Translations under genes and position numbers: made by a program
From: [Phormidium] sp. LEGE 05292
GTDB lineage: Bacteria > Cyanobacteriota > Cyanobacteriia > Cyanobacteriales > Aerosakkonemataceae
Direction: 5' to 3'
Length of the DNA: 64,000 nt
Assembly (NCBI RefSeq): GCF_015207735.1
Contig: NZ_JADEWG010000001.1
Location: 124,001 to 188,000 of the forward strand
The notes under the pieces: generated by a model
What the model was told of the DNA's origin: nothing
What the model saw: the letters and a program-made list of their open reading frames with translations, nothing else
Databases searched by the model: none
In this document: positions 1 to 9,475 of the stretch, in pieces
Layout: each line of letters begins with the position of its first letter
How positions within the stretch are numbered: the stretch's first letter is position 1

Positions 1-1661
1 CGTTCAGTGACATCAGTTGCTACAGCAATTGCAATCCAACAATTCAACTCTGCTTCATATCGGGAAGTCATAATATCGGAAATCCAACGCCAAGTTCCAT
101 CTTTATGTTGAAACCGATATTCCATTAAATTAGTTCGACCAGCAAAGATATCTTGATAACGATTAGGAAGCAATAAAGCTAAATCTTCTGGTAATACTCG
201 TGACATCCAAAGATGATGATTTTCTGTTAATTCTGCGGCGGTAAAACCAAAAACTTTCTCACAACCTGCGGAAAAATATTCAGATTCCCAACTACCATCA
301 GCAAATACTCGATAGCTGATAATAGCAGCGATCGCACTATTAAGAATATCATCAAGTTTAGCTTGCGAACGTTGTAAGGCTACTTCTAGCTGTTTGCGAT
401 CGCTAATATTTGTAGTTGTCCCCACCATTCGCACCGAATTTCCCTGACTATCTTTAATCACAAAACCCTGATCTATAACATCCAAATATTGATTATTTTT
501 ACAGCGAACTCTATACTCAACTTCATAACGATTTTGATTGACTAATTGACTCAATCCTCTCTCCTTTACTAAAGGCAAATCTTCTGGATGAATCACACTT
601 GACCACCAATCTGGCGTTGGTTCTGCTTCTTCGGGTAAATAGCCAAAAATGCGTGTTAAACCATCGGTTCTTTCTACTAAATTTGTTTGCAAATTCCAGT
701 CATAAATTAAACAATTTACTGCCGCAGCTGCTAATTCAAAACGCTCTTTTTGCAATTGCAAATCTGATAAAGCTTGCTTACGTTTACTAATATCATAAGC
801 AGTACCGAGAATTTGTCTAGGTGAACCATCAGTATTTCGACTAAATACAGTTGCCCGACCACTAAACCAACACCACTCACCATTAGCTCGTCGCATCCGA
901 TATTCTAGTTCTAAAACTTCTCCTTCTTTAAGTGAGTGAAACTGTGCGATATGAGCAGGAAATTTAATTAAATCTTCGGGATGCACCAATTGAGGAAATA
1001 ACATTTCTCCCATTTCTTGAATTTGTTGCGGTGTATATCCCAGTATGTCACTAATTTGCTGATTTACATAAATATTCCGATTTTCTAGTAAATCATAAAT
1101 ATATAAGATTCCTGGAATTGTATCAGTTATTTGCTGTAATAAATGTTGACTTTTTTGAAACTGCTGTTCATGAAGTGAAAGCTGCCGAAGCGGATTCTGA
1201 GTATTTTCTGTACAATTAATAAAAATTCCTCCCACCTGATTACTTTCATCCCGAATTGGGCTATATGAAAATGTTATATCAACCTCTTTTCGGTATTTAT
1301 TACGGTGCGTGAATAGCAGCATATTCTCCGAGCAGGCAGCTTCGCCAGTTTCCCTGACTTTTTGTAGCATTGAACCCATCTTTGACCACATTTCTGGACA
1401 AACTTCAGCAAAAGGTTTTCCTAACGCATGGGGATGATTTTCTGCCAAAAAGGGGATGTAATTATCGTTATAGAACTTGATAAACTGAGAACCCCAACAA
1501 ATGAAGATTGGATAAGGAGAATTGAGCAGAATACTCACCGCCGTCCGTAAACTTTGCGGCCAATTTTTTACTACACCTAAAGGAGTATTCCCCCAGTCAA
1601 AACTTCGCATTAATACTCCCATTTCTCCGCTACCAGCAAAAATATCTTGAGGAACATTCAT
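1..1661 (-). CDS. Multi-PAS sensor protein, N-terminal part (runs off the window)
   Basis: An open frame reads leftward from ATG 1661 to the window edge without a stop (553 codons visible). It holds about four consecutive PAS-type sensory modules (roughly residues 20-150, 160-290, 300-420 and 430-553), recognisable by repeated GY.PEE/GYTPQQ-like helices, HPEDL motifs and PAC ends such as GTAYDISKRK and GTTTNISDRK. The last visible residues, ending VTER, are the end of a fourth PAC motif, so an output domain (histidine kinase or GGDEF) should follow outside the window. No membrane segment is visible, so it is probably a cytoplasmic sensor. The first module resembles the N-terminal PAS of cyanobacterial hybrid kinases. 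The PAS assignment is firm; the output activity is unknown. Confidence 0.8.
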   Translation of the reverse strand, partial: MNVPQDIFAGSGEMGVLMRSFDWGNTPLGVVKNWPQSLRTAVSILLNSPYPIFICWGSQFIKFYNDNYIPFLAENHPHALGKPFAEVCPEMWSKMGSMLQKVRETGEAACSENMLLFTHRNKYRKEVDITFSYSPIRDESNQVGGIFINCTENTQNPLRQLSLHEQQFQKSQHLLQQITDTIPGILYIYDLLENRNIYVNQQISDILGYTPQQIQEMGEMLFPQLVHPEDLIKFPAHIAQFHSLKEGEVLELEYRMRRANGEWCWFSGRATVFSRNTDGSPRQILGTAYDISKRKQALSDLQLQKERFELAAAAVNCLIYDWNLQTNLVERTDGLTRIFGYLPEEAEPTPDWWSSVIHPEDLPLVKERGLSQLVNQNRYEVEYRVRCKNNQYLDVIDQGFVIKDSQGNSVRMVGTTTNISDRKQLEVALQRSQAKLDDILNSAIAAIISYRVFADGSWESEYFSAGCEKVFGFTAAELTENHHLWMSRVLPEDLALLLPNRYQDIFAGRTNLMEYRFQHKDGTWRWISDIMTSRYEAELNCWIAIAVATDVTE

Positions 1662-1961
1662 CTTCTATCTCTCCAATTTCTATCCCTGATAATTCAAGAT
1701 AATTTACTTGGACTGATTAAAATTTCCCTTGTTCTACTGCTCGCTTGCTGCAAGGAACTGATTGCTTATTGCCTCTCTGTTTTGGCACGATGAATTAGAG
1801 AAAAATGCAGCAGACATGGTTTTTTATTTTCTGTTCAACGAGTAATCCAAAAGATTTATTCCGTTAGTAAAAATCAGTTTATACCGGATGGCAGATGGGT
1901 TGAGTAAATTATTACTGATAAATTGTAAATGTCAAAAGAAGAGGTTAAAAAGAACATTACC

Positions 1962-2231
1962 ATGAATATTCTTGCTTGGATCATTTTAGGTTTGATTGCT
2001 GGTGCGATCGCTAAAGCTATTTATCCCGGACACCAAGGCGGTGGCATTCTCGGCACCATCTTACTAGGTATCATCGGCGCTTTGGTTGGTGGAAGTTTGG
2101 CTAACTTACTTACTACAGGGACTTTAGCTCTAACCTCGTCAACCTTAAGTATTGCTGGCGTTATTGTTGCTGTTTTAGGTGCAATTGTTGCCATCTTCCT
2201 GTGGAACTTGTTCACTCGCAGTGCGGCATAG
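1962..2231 (+). CDS. GlsB/YeaQ/YmgE family stress-response membrane protein
   Basis: Small, very hydrophobic, glycine-rich protein (89 aa from this start) with three predicted membrane helices separated by short loops. It starts MNILAWIILGLIAGAIAK and continues through the PGHQGGG loop and a GIIGALVGG helix typical of the transglycosylase-associated/GlsB family. Members are stress-induced inner-membrane proteins of unknown biochemical role. An upstream in-frame ATG at 1929 would add 11 charged residues; I prefer 1962 because family members begin at the hydrophobic helix. It stands alone, transcribed away from the PAS sensor gene. Confidence 0.8.
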   Translation: MNILAWIILGLIAGAIAKAIYPGHQGGGILGTILLGIIGALVGGSLANLLTTGTLALTSSTLSIAGVIVAVLGAIVAIFLWNLFTRSAA

Positions 2232-2701
2232 GTAACTTTTGGTTAAAGCCCTTTGTTTTTGGCTTTCATGATTTTTTTAATCGCTGTAAAATTCAGGCTC
2301 AAATTATCACTGCTTCCTTAATCCATGCAGTGATTTTGAGCCCATACACCATTAACATAACATAAATAAATCTAGTTTTCTAATTACTGGAGTGCCAAAT
2401 ATTACTCAATAATAATAATAACTAATGAGTAACAAAAAGCACTCTATTAATAATAACGGAGTCTCAATTTTACTTATAGGACTTCGCAAAATATTTATTG
2501 AGAGTTTATCCAGCAGATGCTAAACGTTTAAAAAAATTACGATACCCAGAAGTTAGTAGCAATCAAACAGGAGAAACAAACTTTTCTTTTGAATAAAACT
2601 TTATGGGATAATTGAAGATTGAGATTTGCTAAAAATTAGGTGCGAATGCTGGCAGTATATTCTAGGAGTAATGATGATGAAATTCCCTTTTAATTAGCCT
2701 A
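2232..2701. other. Intergenic region with possible coding remnant
   Basis: This 470-bp AT-rich gap holds no complete gene. A plus-strand open frame at 2480-2596 (39 codons including the stop, no start codon, preceded directly by TAG) reads DFAKYLLRVYPADAKRL and continues with charged residues to a normal stop. It looks like the C-terminal scrap of a lost gene but is too short to assign. Trinucleotide AAT/ATA runs near 2408-2455 are simple low-complexity sequence. Confidence 0.25.
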
Positions 2702-3733
2702 CTAATTTTGCAACAACGTAGCTGTACCATTAGCTACTATTTGCGCTACTCCAGTAAAAAATTCTTGGTCAATCGTATCAGGGTTGTCTGTTGATTTATG
2801 ATAGTGAAGAGAGCGAAAATTGGCTGTATCGGTTATTAAAACTGCACCAATTCCTCGCATCCAAAAAGGTGCATGATCGCTACGCAATAAATCAGGTGTT
2901 GCTATACCTTTTAAAGGAATAGGTAAAGTCACGATTGGTGGTAAACTAGGAGCAGTTTTCTGATTAAATGCTGCAAGCAATTGAGTACTTTCCCTATCAC
3001 CTATTACTGCTAAAAAATCTCCTTTGTCACTTGGCGGGGTAATTAGTAAACCGGGAGGATATTGCTGACATCCGGGAGTATGGCAAGCAAAACCAACCAT
3101 ATCTAAAATAATTGCACCTTGTAAATTGGTTAAATTTTCCGGTTGATTAGCAAAAGCGAAACTACCCAAAAGTCCTTTTTCTTCTAAGTCGAAAAAGGCA
3201 ATTTTTAAGGTTCTTGCTGTAGGAAATTTACTCAATAAACGCGCCACTTCTAAAACGGTAGCAACACCGCTAGCGTTATCATCTGCGCCGGGAGAACCAA
3301 TAACTGTGTCATAATGCGCTGCTAATAAAATGGTTCCCGCTTTGGGGTTAGTTCCGGGTTTTTCTGCTACTAGATTAACACCATACTCGAAAGTTTGTAG
3401 AGTTGGTGACCATCCCGATTTTTTTAAATTGTTGATAATATAATCTCTAGCTTTACTGCGGCTAGCGTCTTCGTAGCGTTCAAAGTTTAAAGCTTTAATA
3501 TGTGCTAATAGTTGGTGGTTACTAACTTTTGGTGCTGCGATCGCTTGCGAGGTTTTAAGTTTTGGGGTAGGAATTGGTTGTGGGACTATTTCTGGAGTGT
3601 AATTTGTTGTTAATTGGGATGCTAGTAAGTTGGAGTACCAATTGCTCATGAAGTTGTTAGTGTAGGAAGAGAAAAAGATTGTTGTAGTTGTGGCGATCGC
3701 AAACAACCATCCCCACCATAACCATTTTTTCAT
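2702..3733 (-). CDS. M28 family zinc aminopeptidase (exported or membrane-anchored)
   Basis: Predicted co-catalytic zinc peptidase of family M28 (343 aa). An N-terminal hydrophobic segment (residues about 4-22) acts as a signal peptide or anchor, followed by a Pro/Thr-rich linker to residue 70. The catalytic domain shows the M28 signatures in order: AAHYDTV (His140, Asp142), the bridging aspartate in GADDNASG (about 149-156), the catalytic glutamates in FDLEEKGLLGS (about 181-191), an Asp at about 211, and a late His in RSLHYHKSTD. Members release N-terminal amino acids from peptides, here in the periplasm. Monocistronic. The specific substrate cannot be told. Confidence 0.85.
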   Translation of the reverse strand: MKKWLWWGWLFAIATTTTIFFSSYTNNFMSNWYSNLLASQLTTNYTPEIVPQPIPTPKLKTSQAIAAPKVSNHQLLAHIKALNFERYEDASRSKARDYIINNLKKSGWSPTLQTFEYGVNLVAEKPGTNPKAGTILLAAHYDTVIGSPGADDNASGVATVLEVARLLSKFPTARTLKIAFFDLEEKGLLGSFAFANQPENLTNLQGAIILDMVGFACHTPGCQQYPPGLLITPPSDKGDFLAVIGDRESTQLLAAFNQKTAPSLPPIVTLPIPLKGIATPDLLRSDHAPFWMRGIGAVLITDTANFRSLHYHKSTDNPDTIDQEFFTGVAQIVANGTATLLQN

Positions 3734-3754
3734 TTTTAGGCGTTAATAATATAT

Positions 3755-3880
3755 TTTTTTACCACAGATGACCACAGATAAACACAGATAAACACAGATG
3801 TTTTAATTTCAACTTTTGGTCAAACTTTAAAGTTTTAATTATTAAACCGCAGAAGCACGCAGAAGCACGCAGATGAAAGA
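3755..3880. repeat. Short direct repeats (ACAGATAAAC and AGCACGCAGA types)
   Basis: The 200-bp gap between the peptidase and asnS contains short tandem-like units: CACAGATAAA repeated around 3772-3800 and AGAAGCACGC repeated around 3849-3870. Related CATCTGCGTTCAT-type words recur at about 5397-5425, 44440-44465 and 45095-45115. These are intergenic repetitive words common in cyanobacteria. No function is visible. Confidence 0.5.
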
Positions 3881-3934
3881 AAGCAGATAAAATAATGGGA
3901 TTATTAACTTTTTCTGCCTTCTGTATTTCTACTA

Positions 3935-5323
3935 TTAAAATTCCACAGTCAATGGCGCACGAGGGAAAGGAATTACATCTCTAATATTAGCCATTCCAGT
4001 CATAAATTGCACCAATCTTTCAAAGCCTAAACCAAAACCTGCATGAGGAACTGTTCCAAAGCGACGCAAATCTAAATACCACCATAAAACTTTGGCATCT
4101 ATTCCTAACGTTTCAATGCGTTTTTCCAGCACATCTAAACGTTCTTCTCTTTGGGAACCGCCGATAATTTCACCTATTTTTGGGGCTAAAATATCCATTG
4201 CGCGAACGGTTTGTTCATCATCATTTAACCGCATATAAAAAGCTTTAATTTTCGCCGGATAATCGGTAACAATTACAGGCTTTTTAAACTTTTCTTCTGC
4301 TAAATATCTTTCATGTTCCGATTGTAAATCCAAACCCCAATTAACGGGAAATTCAAACTTTTTATCTGCTTTTTCCAAAATTTTAATGGCATCAGTATAA
4401 GTTAAACGTTCAAACTGATTATTAATGATATTATCCGCCGTCGCCAACACCGAATTATCAATCCTTTGGTTGAAAAAATCCATATCTTCCGAACAGGTTT
4501 CCAACACATATTTAAAAATATATTTCAGAAACTCTTCTGCCAAATCCATATCACCTTGAAGATCGCAGAAAGCCATTTCAGGTTCTACCATCCAAAACTC
4601 AGCTAAATGGCGGGAAGTATTGGAATTTTCGGCGCGAAAAGTTGGCCCAAATGTATAAACATTAGAAAAAGCCATCGCCATAACTTCCGCTTCCAGTTGT
4701 CCGCTAACCGTTAAATAAGCTGGACGACCAAAAAAGTCTTTACTGTAATCAATTTCTTGCTTTTCAGTGCGAGGAACTTTATCTAAATTAAAACTTGTAA
4801 CCGAGAACATTTCCCCTGCACCTTCACAGTCACTAGCAGTAATAATTGGTGCATGAATCCATAAAAAACCGCGTTCTTGGAAAAATTTATGAATCGCAGT
4901 TGCACAAGCATTTCTCACGCGAAAAACTGCGCCGAAGGTGTTAGTACGCGATCGCAAATGTCCAATATCTCTTAAAAACTCAAACGAATGCCGTTTCTTC
5001 TGCAATGGATAAGTTTCTGGATCGGCTTCTCCAAACACTTTTGCACTAGAAGCCTTCAATTCAATTCTTTGTCCCTTCGCCGGAGACGCAACCAAAACCC
5101 CTTCAACTTCCACCGACGCACCAGTATTTAATTGTTTAATTATTGTCGCATAATCCGCCAAATCAGGATTCAAAACCACCTGTAAATTTGCCATTGAAGA
5201 ACCATCATTCACCTCAACAAAAGCAAACTCCTTTAACTCCCGCTTAGTGCGAACCCAACCTTGCACCTTAACAGATTCATCAGGTTGACCATTTTTCAGA
5301 ATATCAGCAATACGTCGAGTCAT
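3935..5323 (-). CDS. asnS: Asparagine--tRNA ligase
   Basis: Class IIb aminoacyl-tRNA synthetase that charges tRNA-Asn (462 aa, the usual length). An N-terminal OB-fold anticodon-binding domain (residues about 1-100, [13 protein letters not shown]) is followed by the class II core: motif 1 region near 130-150, motif 2 [16 protein letters not shown] (about 230-246) and motif 3 [12 protein letters not shown] (about 434-445). The EN..TSRHL.EF signature distinguishes AsnRS from AspRS. Cytoplasmic and essential. It is flanked by repeats and has its own promoter region. Confidence 0.96.
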   Translation of the reverse strand: MTRRIADILKNGQPDESVKVQGWVRTKRELKEFAFVEVNDGSSMANLQVVLNPDLADYATIIKQLNTGASVEVEGVLVASPAKGQRIELKASSAKVFGEADPETYPLQKKRHSFEFLRDIGHLRSRTNTFGAVFRVRNACATAIHKFFQERGFLWIHAPIITASDCEGAGEMFSVTSFNLDKVPRTEKQEIDYSKDFFGRPAYLTVSGQLEAEVMAMAFSNVYTFGPTFRAENSNTSRHLAEFWMVEPEMAFCDLQGDMDLAEEFLKYIFKYVLETCSEDMDFFNQRIDNSVLATADNIINNQFERLTYTDAIKILEKADKKFEFPVNWGLDLQSEHERYLAEEKFKKPVIVTDYPAKIKAFYMRLNDDEQTVRAMDILAPKIGEIIGGSQREERLDVLEKRIETLGIDAKVLWWYLDLRRFGTVPHAGFGLGFERLVQFMTGMANIRDVIPFPRAPLTVEF

Positions 5324-5525
5324 AATGATTAATTGATTTTAACTGAGACACTTAGAACTTCATTATATTAAACCACAGAAATAAATCATCCCTCTTCATC
5401 TGCGTTCATCTGCGTTCATTTGCGGTTAAATTAACCAAAGACTAGGCTACCCAACAAAGATACAAAACTTTCTTTCTTCCTTCGCGTCCTTTGCGCTCTT
5501 CGCGGTTCAAAAAATCTTATCTAAA

Positions 5526-7274
5526 TTAATCACCAATAGCAACCCCCTCCCGACGAGGATCGGCCCCCCCGATGAGTTCGCCATTTTTAATTTCAATCCC
5601 ATGAGAACCGCTATTTAAAGGAATAACAATCACCTGATGACCACGCCTTTCCAAATCTGCCTTAAAACTAGCATAATTAGTATCAGCTTCCAACTCCGTC
5701 GGGCCATTACGACTACCAAAATTAGGTAAAGAAATCGCCTCTTGAACATCAATATTCCAATCTAAAACCCCCACCAAAACCTTAGCGACAAAATTAATAA
5801 TTCCGCTACCGCCAGGAGAACCAATAATTAAAATTGGCTGCTTTTGAGCATTAAAAACTATCGTTGGAGACATAGAACTTCGGGGACGTTTCCAAGCTTC
5901 CACACGGTTAACAACAGGTTGACCATTCTCTTGGGGAACAAAGTTAAAATCCGTCAATTGATTATTTAATAAAAACCCCCTTACCATCAACCGAGAACCA
6001 AAACCGCTTTCAATAGAACTAGTCATAGAAACGGCATTACCATCTTTATCGACGATCGAAAAATGAGTAGTCGCAGGTAAATCTAACCAATGAATCGATC
6101 GCCTTTCTCCAGAAGAAACTACAATATTTCCCGGTGTAGCTTTTCCCATAGAACGGTTAGGATCGATCGCACTCCCCCGCACCCGCAAATACTGCGGATC
6201 GAGTAACCTTTGAGTAGGAATCTTCACAAAATCGGGATCGGCTAAAAACCGATCGCGATCGGCATAAGCAAGTCTACCCGCTTCCGAAAATAAATGCACC
6301 ATTTCAATTGGTTTAGACTTCAAACTAGCTAGATCGAAATTCTGCAAAATTCCCAATATTTGCAAAACCGTAATTCCGCCAGAACTCGATGGCCCCATGC
6401 TACAAACTTGGTAAACTCGATATAAACCACAAACAGGATCGCGCTTTTTTGCCTGATATTTAGCTAGATCGGAAAGCGTCAAATCTCCCGGATTCACAGG
6501 CGATCGATTAACAGTTTCCACAATATCTTTAGCAATTTCCCCTTGGTAAAAAGCATCTGCGCCTTGATTTGCGATCGCTCTTAAAACCCCCGCCAAAGGT
6601 CGATTTACTAGTTTACTACCGACAGGTTTCGGCTGACCATTTGCTAAATAAAAATAATCCCTACTATTAGGAAAACGTTGTAAATACTTTTCCCTACTCA
6701 GCAGTTGATACAGTCTGGGAGAAATCGGAAAACCATTTTCTGCCAACTCGATCGCAGGTTGAAACAACTCTCGCCAAGGAAGTTTCCCTTCTTCCCGATG
6801 TACCATTTCCAACATCCGTACAACCCCAGGTACACCGACAGACTTTCCTCCAACTACCGCCGCGAATAAATCTAAAGGTTTACCTTCAGCGTTCAAAAAG
6901 CGATCGCTTCTCGCCTTCCCAGGTGCGGTTTCCCGACCATCATAACTCAGTAATTTCCCCGTTGTGCCATCATACAACAGTAGAAATGCCCCACCGCCAA
7001 TACCCGAAGACTGCGGTTCTACCAAAGTTAACACCATTTGGACTGCGATCGCCGCATCCACAGCATTACCTCCCCGCCGCAGAATAGCGATCCCCGCCTG
7101 AGAAGCCAATACATTACCAGTAACTACCATTTGTCTTTTAGCGCGGACAGCTTGCTTTTCAATCCTTCCAGTGTCTCCCTCTGGCGCAGGTAAGTCTTGA
7201 GTGCGAACTGGGAAAACAAAGTTACAGGAAAATACCAAGGCGGTAAAAATGACTTTCCAGAATTTTTGTTGCAT
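5526..7274 (-). CDS. ggt: Gamma-glutamyltransferase (glutathione hydrolase)
   Basis: Ntn-hydrolase precursor (582 aa) that cleaves the gamma-glutamyl bond of glutathione and related compounds in the periplasm. There is an N-terminal signal peptide (residues 1 to about 25). The large-subunit signature GNAVDAAIAVQMVL and the SSGIGGGAFLL loop are present. The autoprocessing and catalytic threonine is the first Thr of TTHFSIVD (residue about 402), where the chain splits into large and small subunits. Substrate-binding GSPGGSGII and the P..RSSMSPTIV region follow. All key residues are intact. Single gene. Confidence 0.93.
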   Translation of the reverse strand: MQQKFWKVIFTALVFSCNFVFPVRTQDLPAPEGDTGRIEKQAVRAKRQMVVTGNVLASQAGIAILRRGGNAVDAAIAVQMVLTLVEPQSSGIGGGAFLLLYDGTTGKLLSYDGRETAPGKARSDRFLNAEGKPLDLFAAVVGGKSVGVPGVVRMLEMVHREEGKLPWRELFQPAIELAENGFPISPRLYQLLSREKYLQRFPNSRDYFYLANGQPKPVGSKLVNRPLAGVLRAIANQGADAFYQGEIAKDIVETVNRSPVNPGDLTLSDLAKYQAKKRDPVCGLYRVYQVCSMGPSSSGGITVLQILGILQNFDLASLKSKPIEMVHLFSEAGRLAYADRDRFLADPDFVKIPTQRLLDPQYLRVRGSAIDPNRSMGKATPGNIVVSSGERRSIHWLDLPATTHFSIVDKDGNAVSMTSSIESGFGSRLMVRGFLLNNQLTDFNFVPQENGQPVVNRVEAWKRPRSSMSPTIVFNAQKQPILIIGSPGGSGIINFVAKVLVGVLDWNIDVQEAISLPNFGSRNGPTELEADTNYASFKADLERRGHQVIVIPLNSGSHGIEIKNGELIGGADPRREGVAIGD

Positions 7275-7428
7275 TGTGCAGTTGCAGAGTCGGGGATCAT
7301 TGATACATAACTGATCCCCACTTTAACTCATACTTAATCTATGTCGATCGGGGATCGCATAACTTCTGTGCAATGATTTGTGCATAGCAGATTACCCAAG
7401 CAATGCACAATGGGGAAAATACAGGTCT

Positions 7429-7812
7429 TTAATTTGCACAAGACTTCAACAACCAACCGATAATCATCCCGATCCCCGCAAACCGCACTGCCATCCAAAA
7501 AGGTTCTTTCAAGCTACTCCAAGAAAACAAGCTACTTTCTAAATTAACTTCCAAAGTTTCTAATTCCTGCCGAATTTGCTTTAACTGGGCTTTCATTTCC
7601 TGGGATCGCGCAATACTGCGGTCTTGACGGACTTCCTCATAGCGATGTTTTAATTCTGTTTGTCGTTGGCGATCGCGTTTTACCTGTGCATAACGTTCTT
7701 TTAACGCCGTTAGCGATCGTTCTACTTCCACCAAAGCTTGCTCAAACTCTGGTTCACTATTTCCCGATCCCTGGGGATCGCTAGACGCAGATGGTTCCTC
7801 TGGTGGCTTCAT
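7429..7812 (-). CDS. Coiled-coil protein with C-terminal membrane anchor
   Basis: Unrecognised 127-aa protein. The N-terminal 30 residues are Pro/Ser/Glu-rich, residues about 30-90 form a strongly charged coiled coil (ERSLTALKERYAQVKRD, then LKQIRQELETLEVNLE), and the last 30 residues contain one hydrophobic helix (AVRFAGIGMIIGWLLKSC), so it is probably tail-anchored. I chose ATG 7812; an upstream in-frame start at 7902 would overlap the divergent gene at 7850 and gives a non-conserved-looking leader. It is divergently transcribed from that gene across a 37-bp gap. Confidence 0.65.
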   Translation of the reverse strand: MKPPEEPSASSDPQGSGNSEPEFEQALVEVERSLTALKERYAQVKRDRQRQTELKHRYEEVRQDRSIARSQEMKAQLKQIRQELETLEVNLESSLFSWSSLKEPFWMAVRFAGIGMIIGWLLKSCAN

Positions 7813-7849
7813 AGAATACAGTAAAGGTAAATGCAAATGTGATTTCAGT

Positions 7850-8137
7850 ATGAGTGAACCTACCCAGCTACTTAAAACCGACACCTTGAACCAATTTACC
7901 ACCTTAGAACTGGCTCAAGCTTTAATGGAACGCCTTGCCATTACACCTAATGATTGGCATCGCCTCAAATCGAATCGTCAGGCGCGTGCAGGTGAACAAG
8001 CTGCCGCCGCACTGGTATTTTTGCTCAAAGATCAGCCAGAAGAAGCTTTATCGCGCTTTAACCAAGCCTCCGGCTGGTTAGATCGATCGCTCTCTGCACC
8101 TCCCTGTCCCTCTCACGGTCACGATCGTTCTCACTAA
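7850..8137 (+). CDS. Conserved cyanobacterial small helical protein (DUF6439-like)
   Basis: 95-aa soluble protein, mostly alpha-helical: FTTLELAQALMERLAITPNDWHRLK followed by an Ala-rich helix (AGEQAAAALVFLLK) and a His-containing, less ordered tail. It resembles the small cyanobacteria-specific protein family known only as a domain of unknown function; I assign that from general likeness, not a search. It shares a short divergent promoter region with the coiled-coil gene. Confidence 0.6.
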   Translation: MSEPTQLLKTDTLNQFTTLELAQALMERLAITPNDWHRLKSNRQARAGEQAAAALVFLLKDQPEEALSRFNQASGWLDRSLSAPPCPSHGHDRSH

Positions 8138-8349
8138 TATCCCACCCTCAAAAAGTGGCTGCTCGTTCAGCCACTCAACCTGAAAATCAGGAACATTAAG
8201 ATTTATTAGCTGACCAAAAATCGCTAATTTGTGAGCTACAATTAATTACCCAACACAAGGTAGCGGAAATAACTAACTAAACATCTGAAATAAGGTTAAA
8301 ACAGCTTTTTAACCAGCTTTTTAACTTCTCCCTTCCAGCCTTCTACTAT

Positions 8350-8805
8350 CTATCGCACTAATGGTAACTTATGACGGCTCTTGACATATTTACACAGACT
8401 TAACTCTCTGGCTTCTGGGTTCCAATGCACTTGATCGAAAACTTGGTAAAGAATATACAAGCCTCTACCACATTCTGACTCTTCCGAAGGCAGATACTCA
8501 TTGTCATCGGTAGGGCGACAACAACAAGGATTAGGTTTAAACCCCAAACCTTGGTCTGAGATCACCCACCAGTAGTGATCTGCGATCGCGGCAAATTTCA
8601 CCACAACTGTTTTACTAGGATCTAAGTTGTTCCCATGTTTAGCCGCATTTACCAACGCCTCCTGTAAACCTAGTCGCAATTCCGCTTGCCAAGAGTCAGG
8701 AATCTCTGACACCAGCAAATCCAGAATTGGACAAAGGTAAAGAGTCGAAGCAAAGCTAATCGTAGCCCAGCTGCGCCCAACTGGACGCTTAGATATAGCA
8801 ATCAC
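8350..8805 (-). CDS. Anti-sigma-factor-type ATP-binding protein (RsbW/HATPase_c_2)
   Basis: 151-aa single GHKL ATPase domain of the serine-kinase anti-sigma family. The N box is RLGLQEALVNAAKHGN, the G1 box DQGLGF and the G2 box GRGLYILYQVFD. In partner-switching systems such proteins phosphorylate an anti-anti-sigma factor or sequester a sigma factor. No partner STAS protein or sigma factor is adjacent, so the target is unknown. The insert rich in Cys/Arg/Asp (NPCCCRPTDDNEYLPSEES) between G1 and G2 is unusual for the family and may be a lid insertion. Confidence 0.8.
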   Translation of the reverse strand: MIAISKRPVGRSWATISFASTLYLCPILDLLVSEIPDSWQAELRLGLQEALVNAAKHGNNLDPSKTVVVKFAAIADHYWWVISDQGLGFKPNPCCCRPTDDNEYLPSEESECGRGLYILYQVFDQVHWNPEARELSLCKYVKSRHKLPLVR

Positions 8806-9475
8806 TTTGAAAACCCCCTCGTTTTCAGGTGGACAGACTGAAATCTCTGCACAGACTCTATCCCTACGCTCATAACTTAATAGTTTCGTTATAAACTCCT
8901 GCTTCAGTCTAATGGGAATATTTTTAGGTTTTGTTACCTATTTGGCAATTTTATTGATTCGCATTTTCCTCTCAATGCCTAATGTTAGTTAATTCCCATT
9001 ACCTCAGCCATTTCATTTCCTTTCATTCAAGTTTGTGATTGCCCATAGCTTTATAAAAGCCATACAAATACATCCTGAACAGGTGTAATTTTTTGGTAGG
9101 GTTTTTACTACCTATTTATATTGTATCCAAATCTTCTTAAAAGACCAGAGCCTTTTGAGTAAATCTGCCCATTTGTTCTGTTCCTCTGGTTTCAATGTAA
9201 CATAATATACAAAAATGCCAATCGCTTGGACAGCAGAAACCATCGCAGTCCTGGCATACTTGGCTAAACTGAAACCGACCTAAGTTATAGTCGCTTATTT
9301 AGGGCAGTAATTGCAAGAGTAATGGACAACCATTTCTCAATCCATCAGGATCAGCAAATAAATAGCTCTGAGAGTAAAACCTCAAATCAGCTTCAAATAG
9401 CTGCTTTCAGCTTAACAGCCACCTATCAAGAAATCTATACTGGGAAATAGGAAGACCAATATCTGAGGGAAGAGC
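8806..9475. other. Long intergenic region with a possible 42-aa ORF
   Basis: This 670-bp gap is mostly AT-rich with no recognisable RNA gene. The only protein-like frame is a plus-strand ORF at 9322-9450 (ATG to TAG, 42 aa, starting MDNHFSIHQDQQINSSESK) that ends 25 bp before the next gene and is preceded by a weak purine-rich stretch (AAGAG). It could be a leader peptide of the downstream membrane-protein gene or chance. Confidence 0.25.
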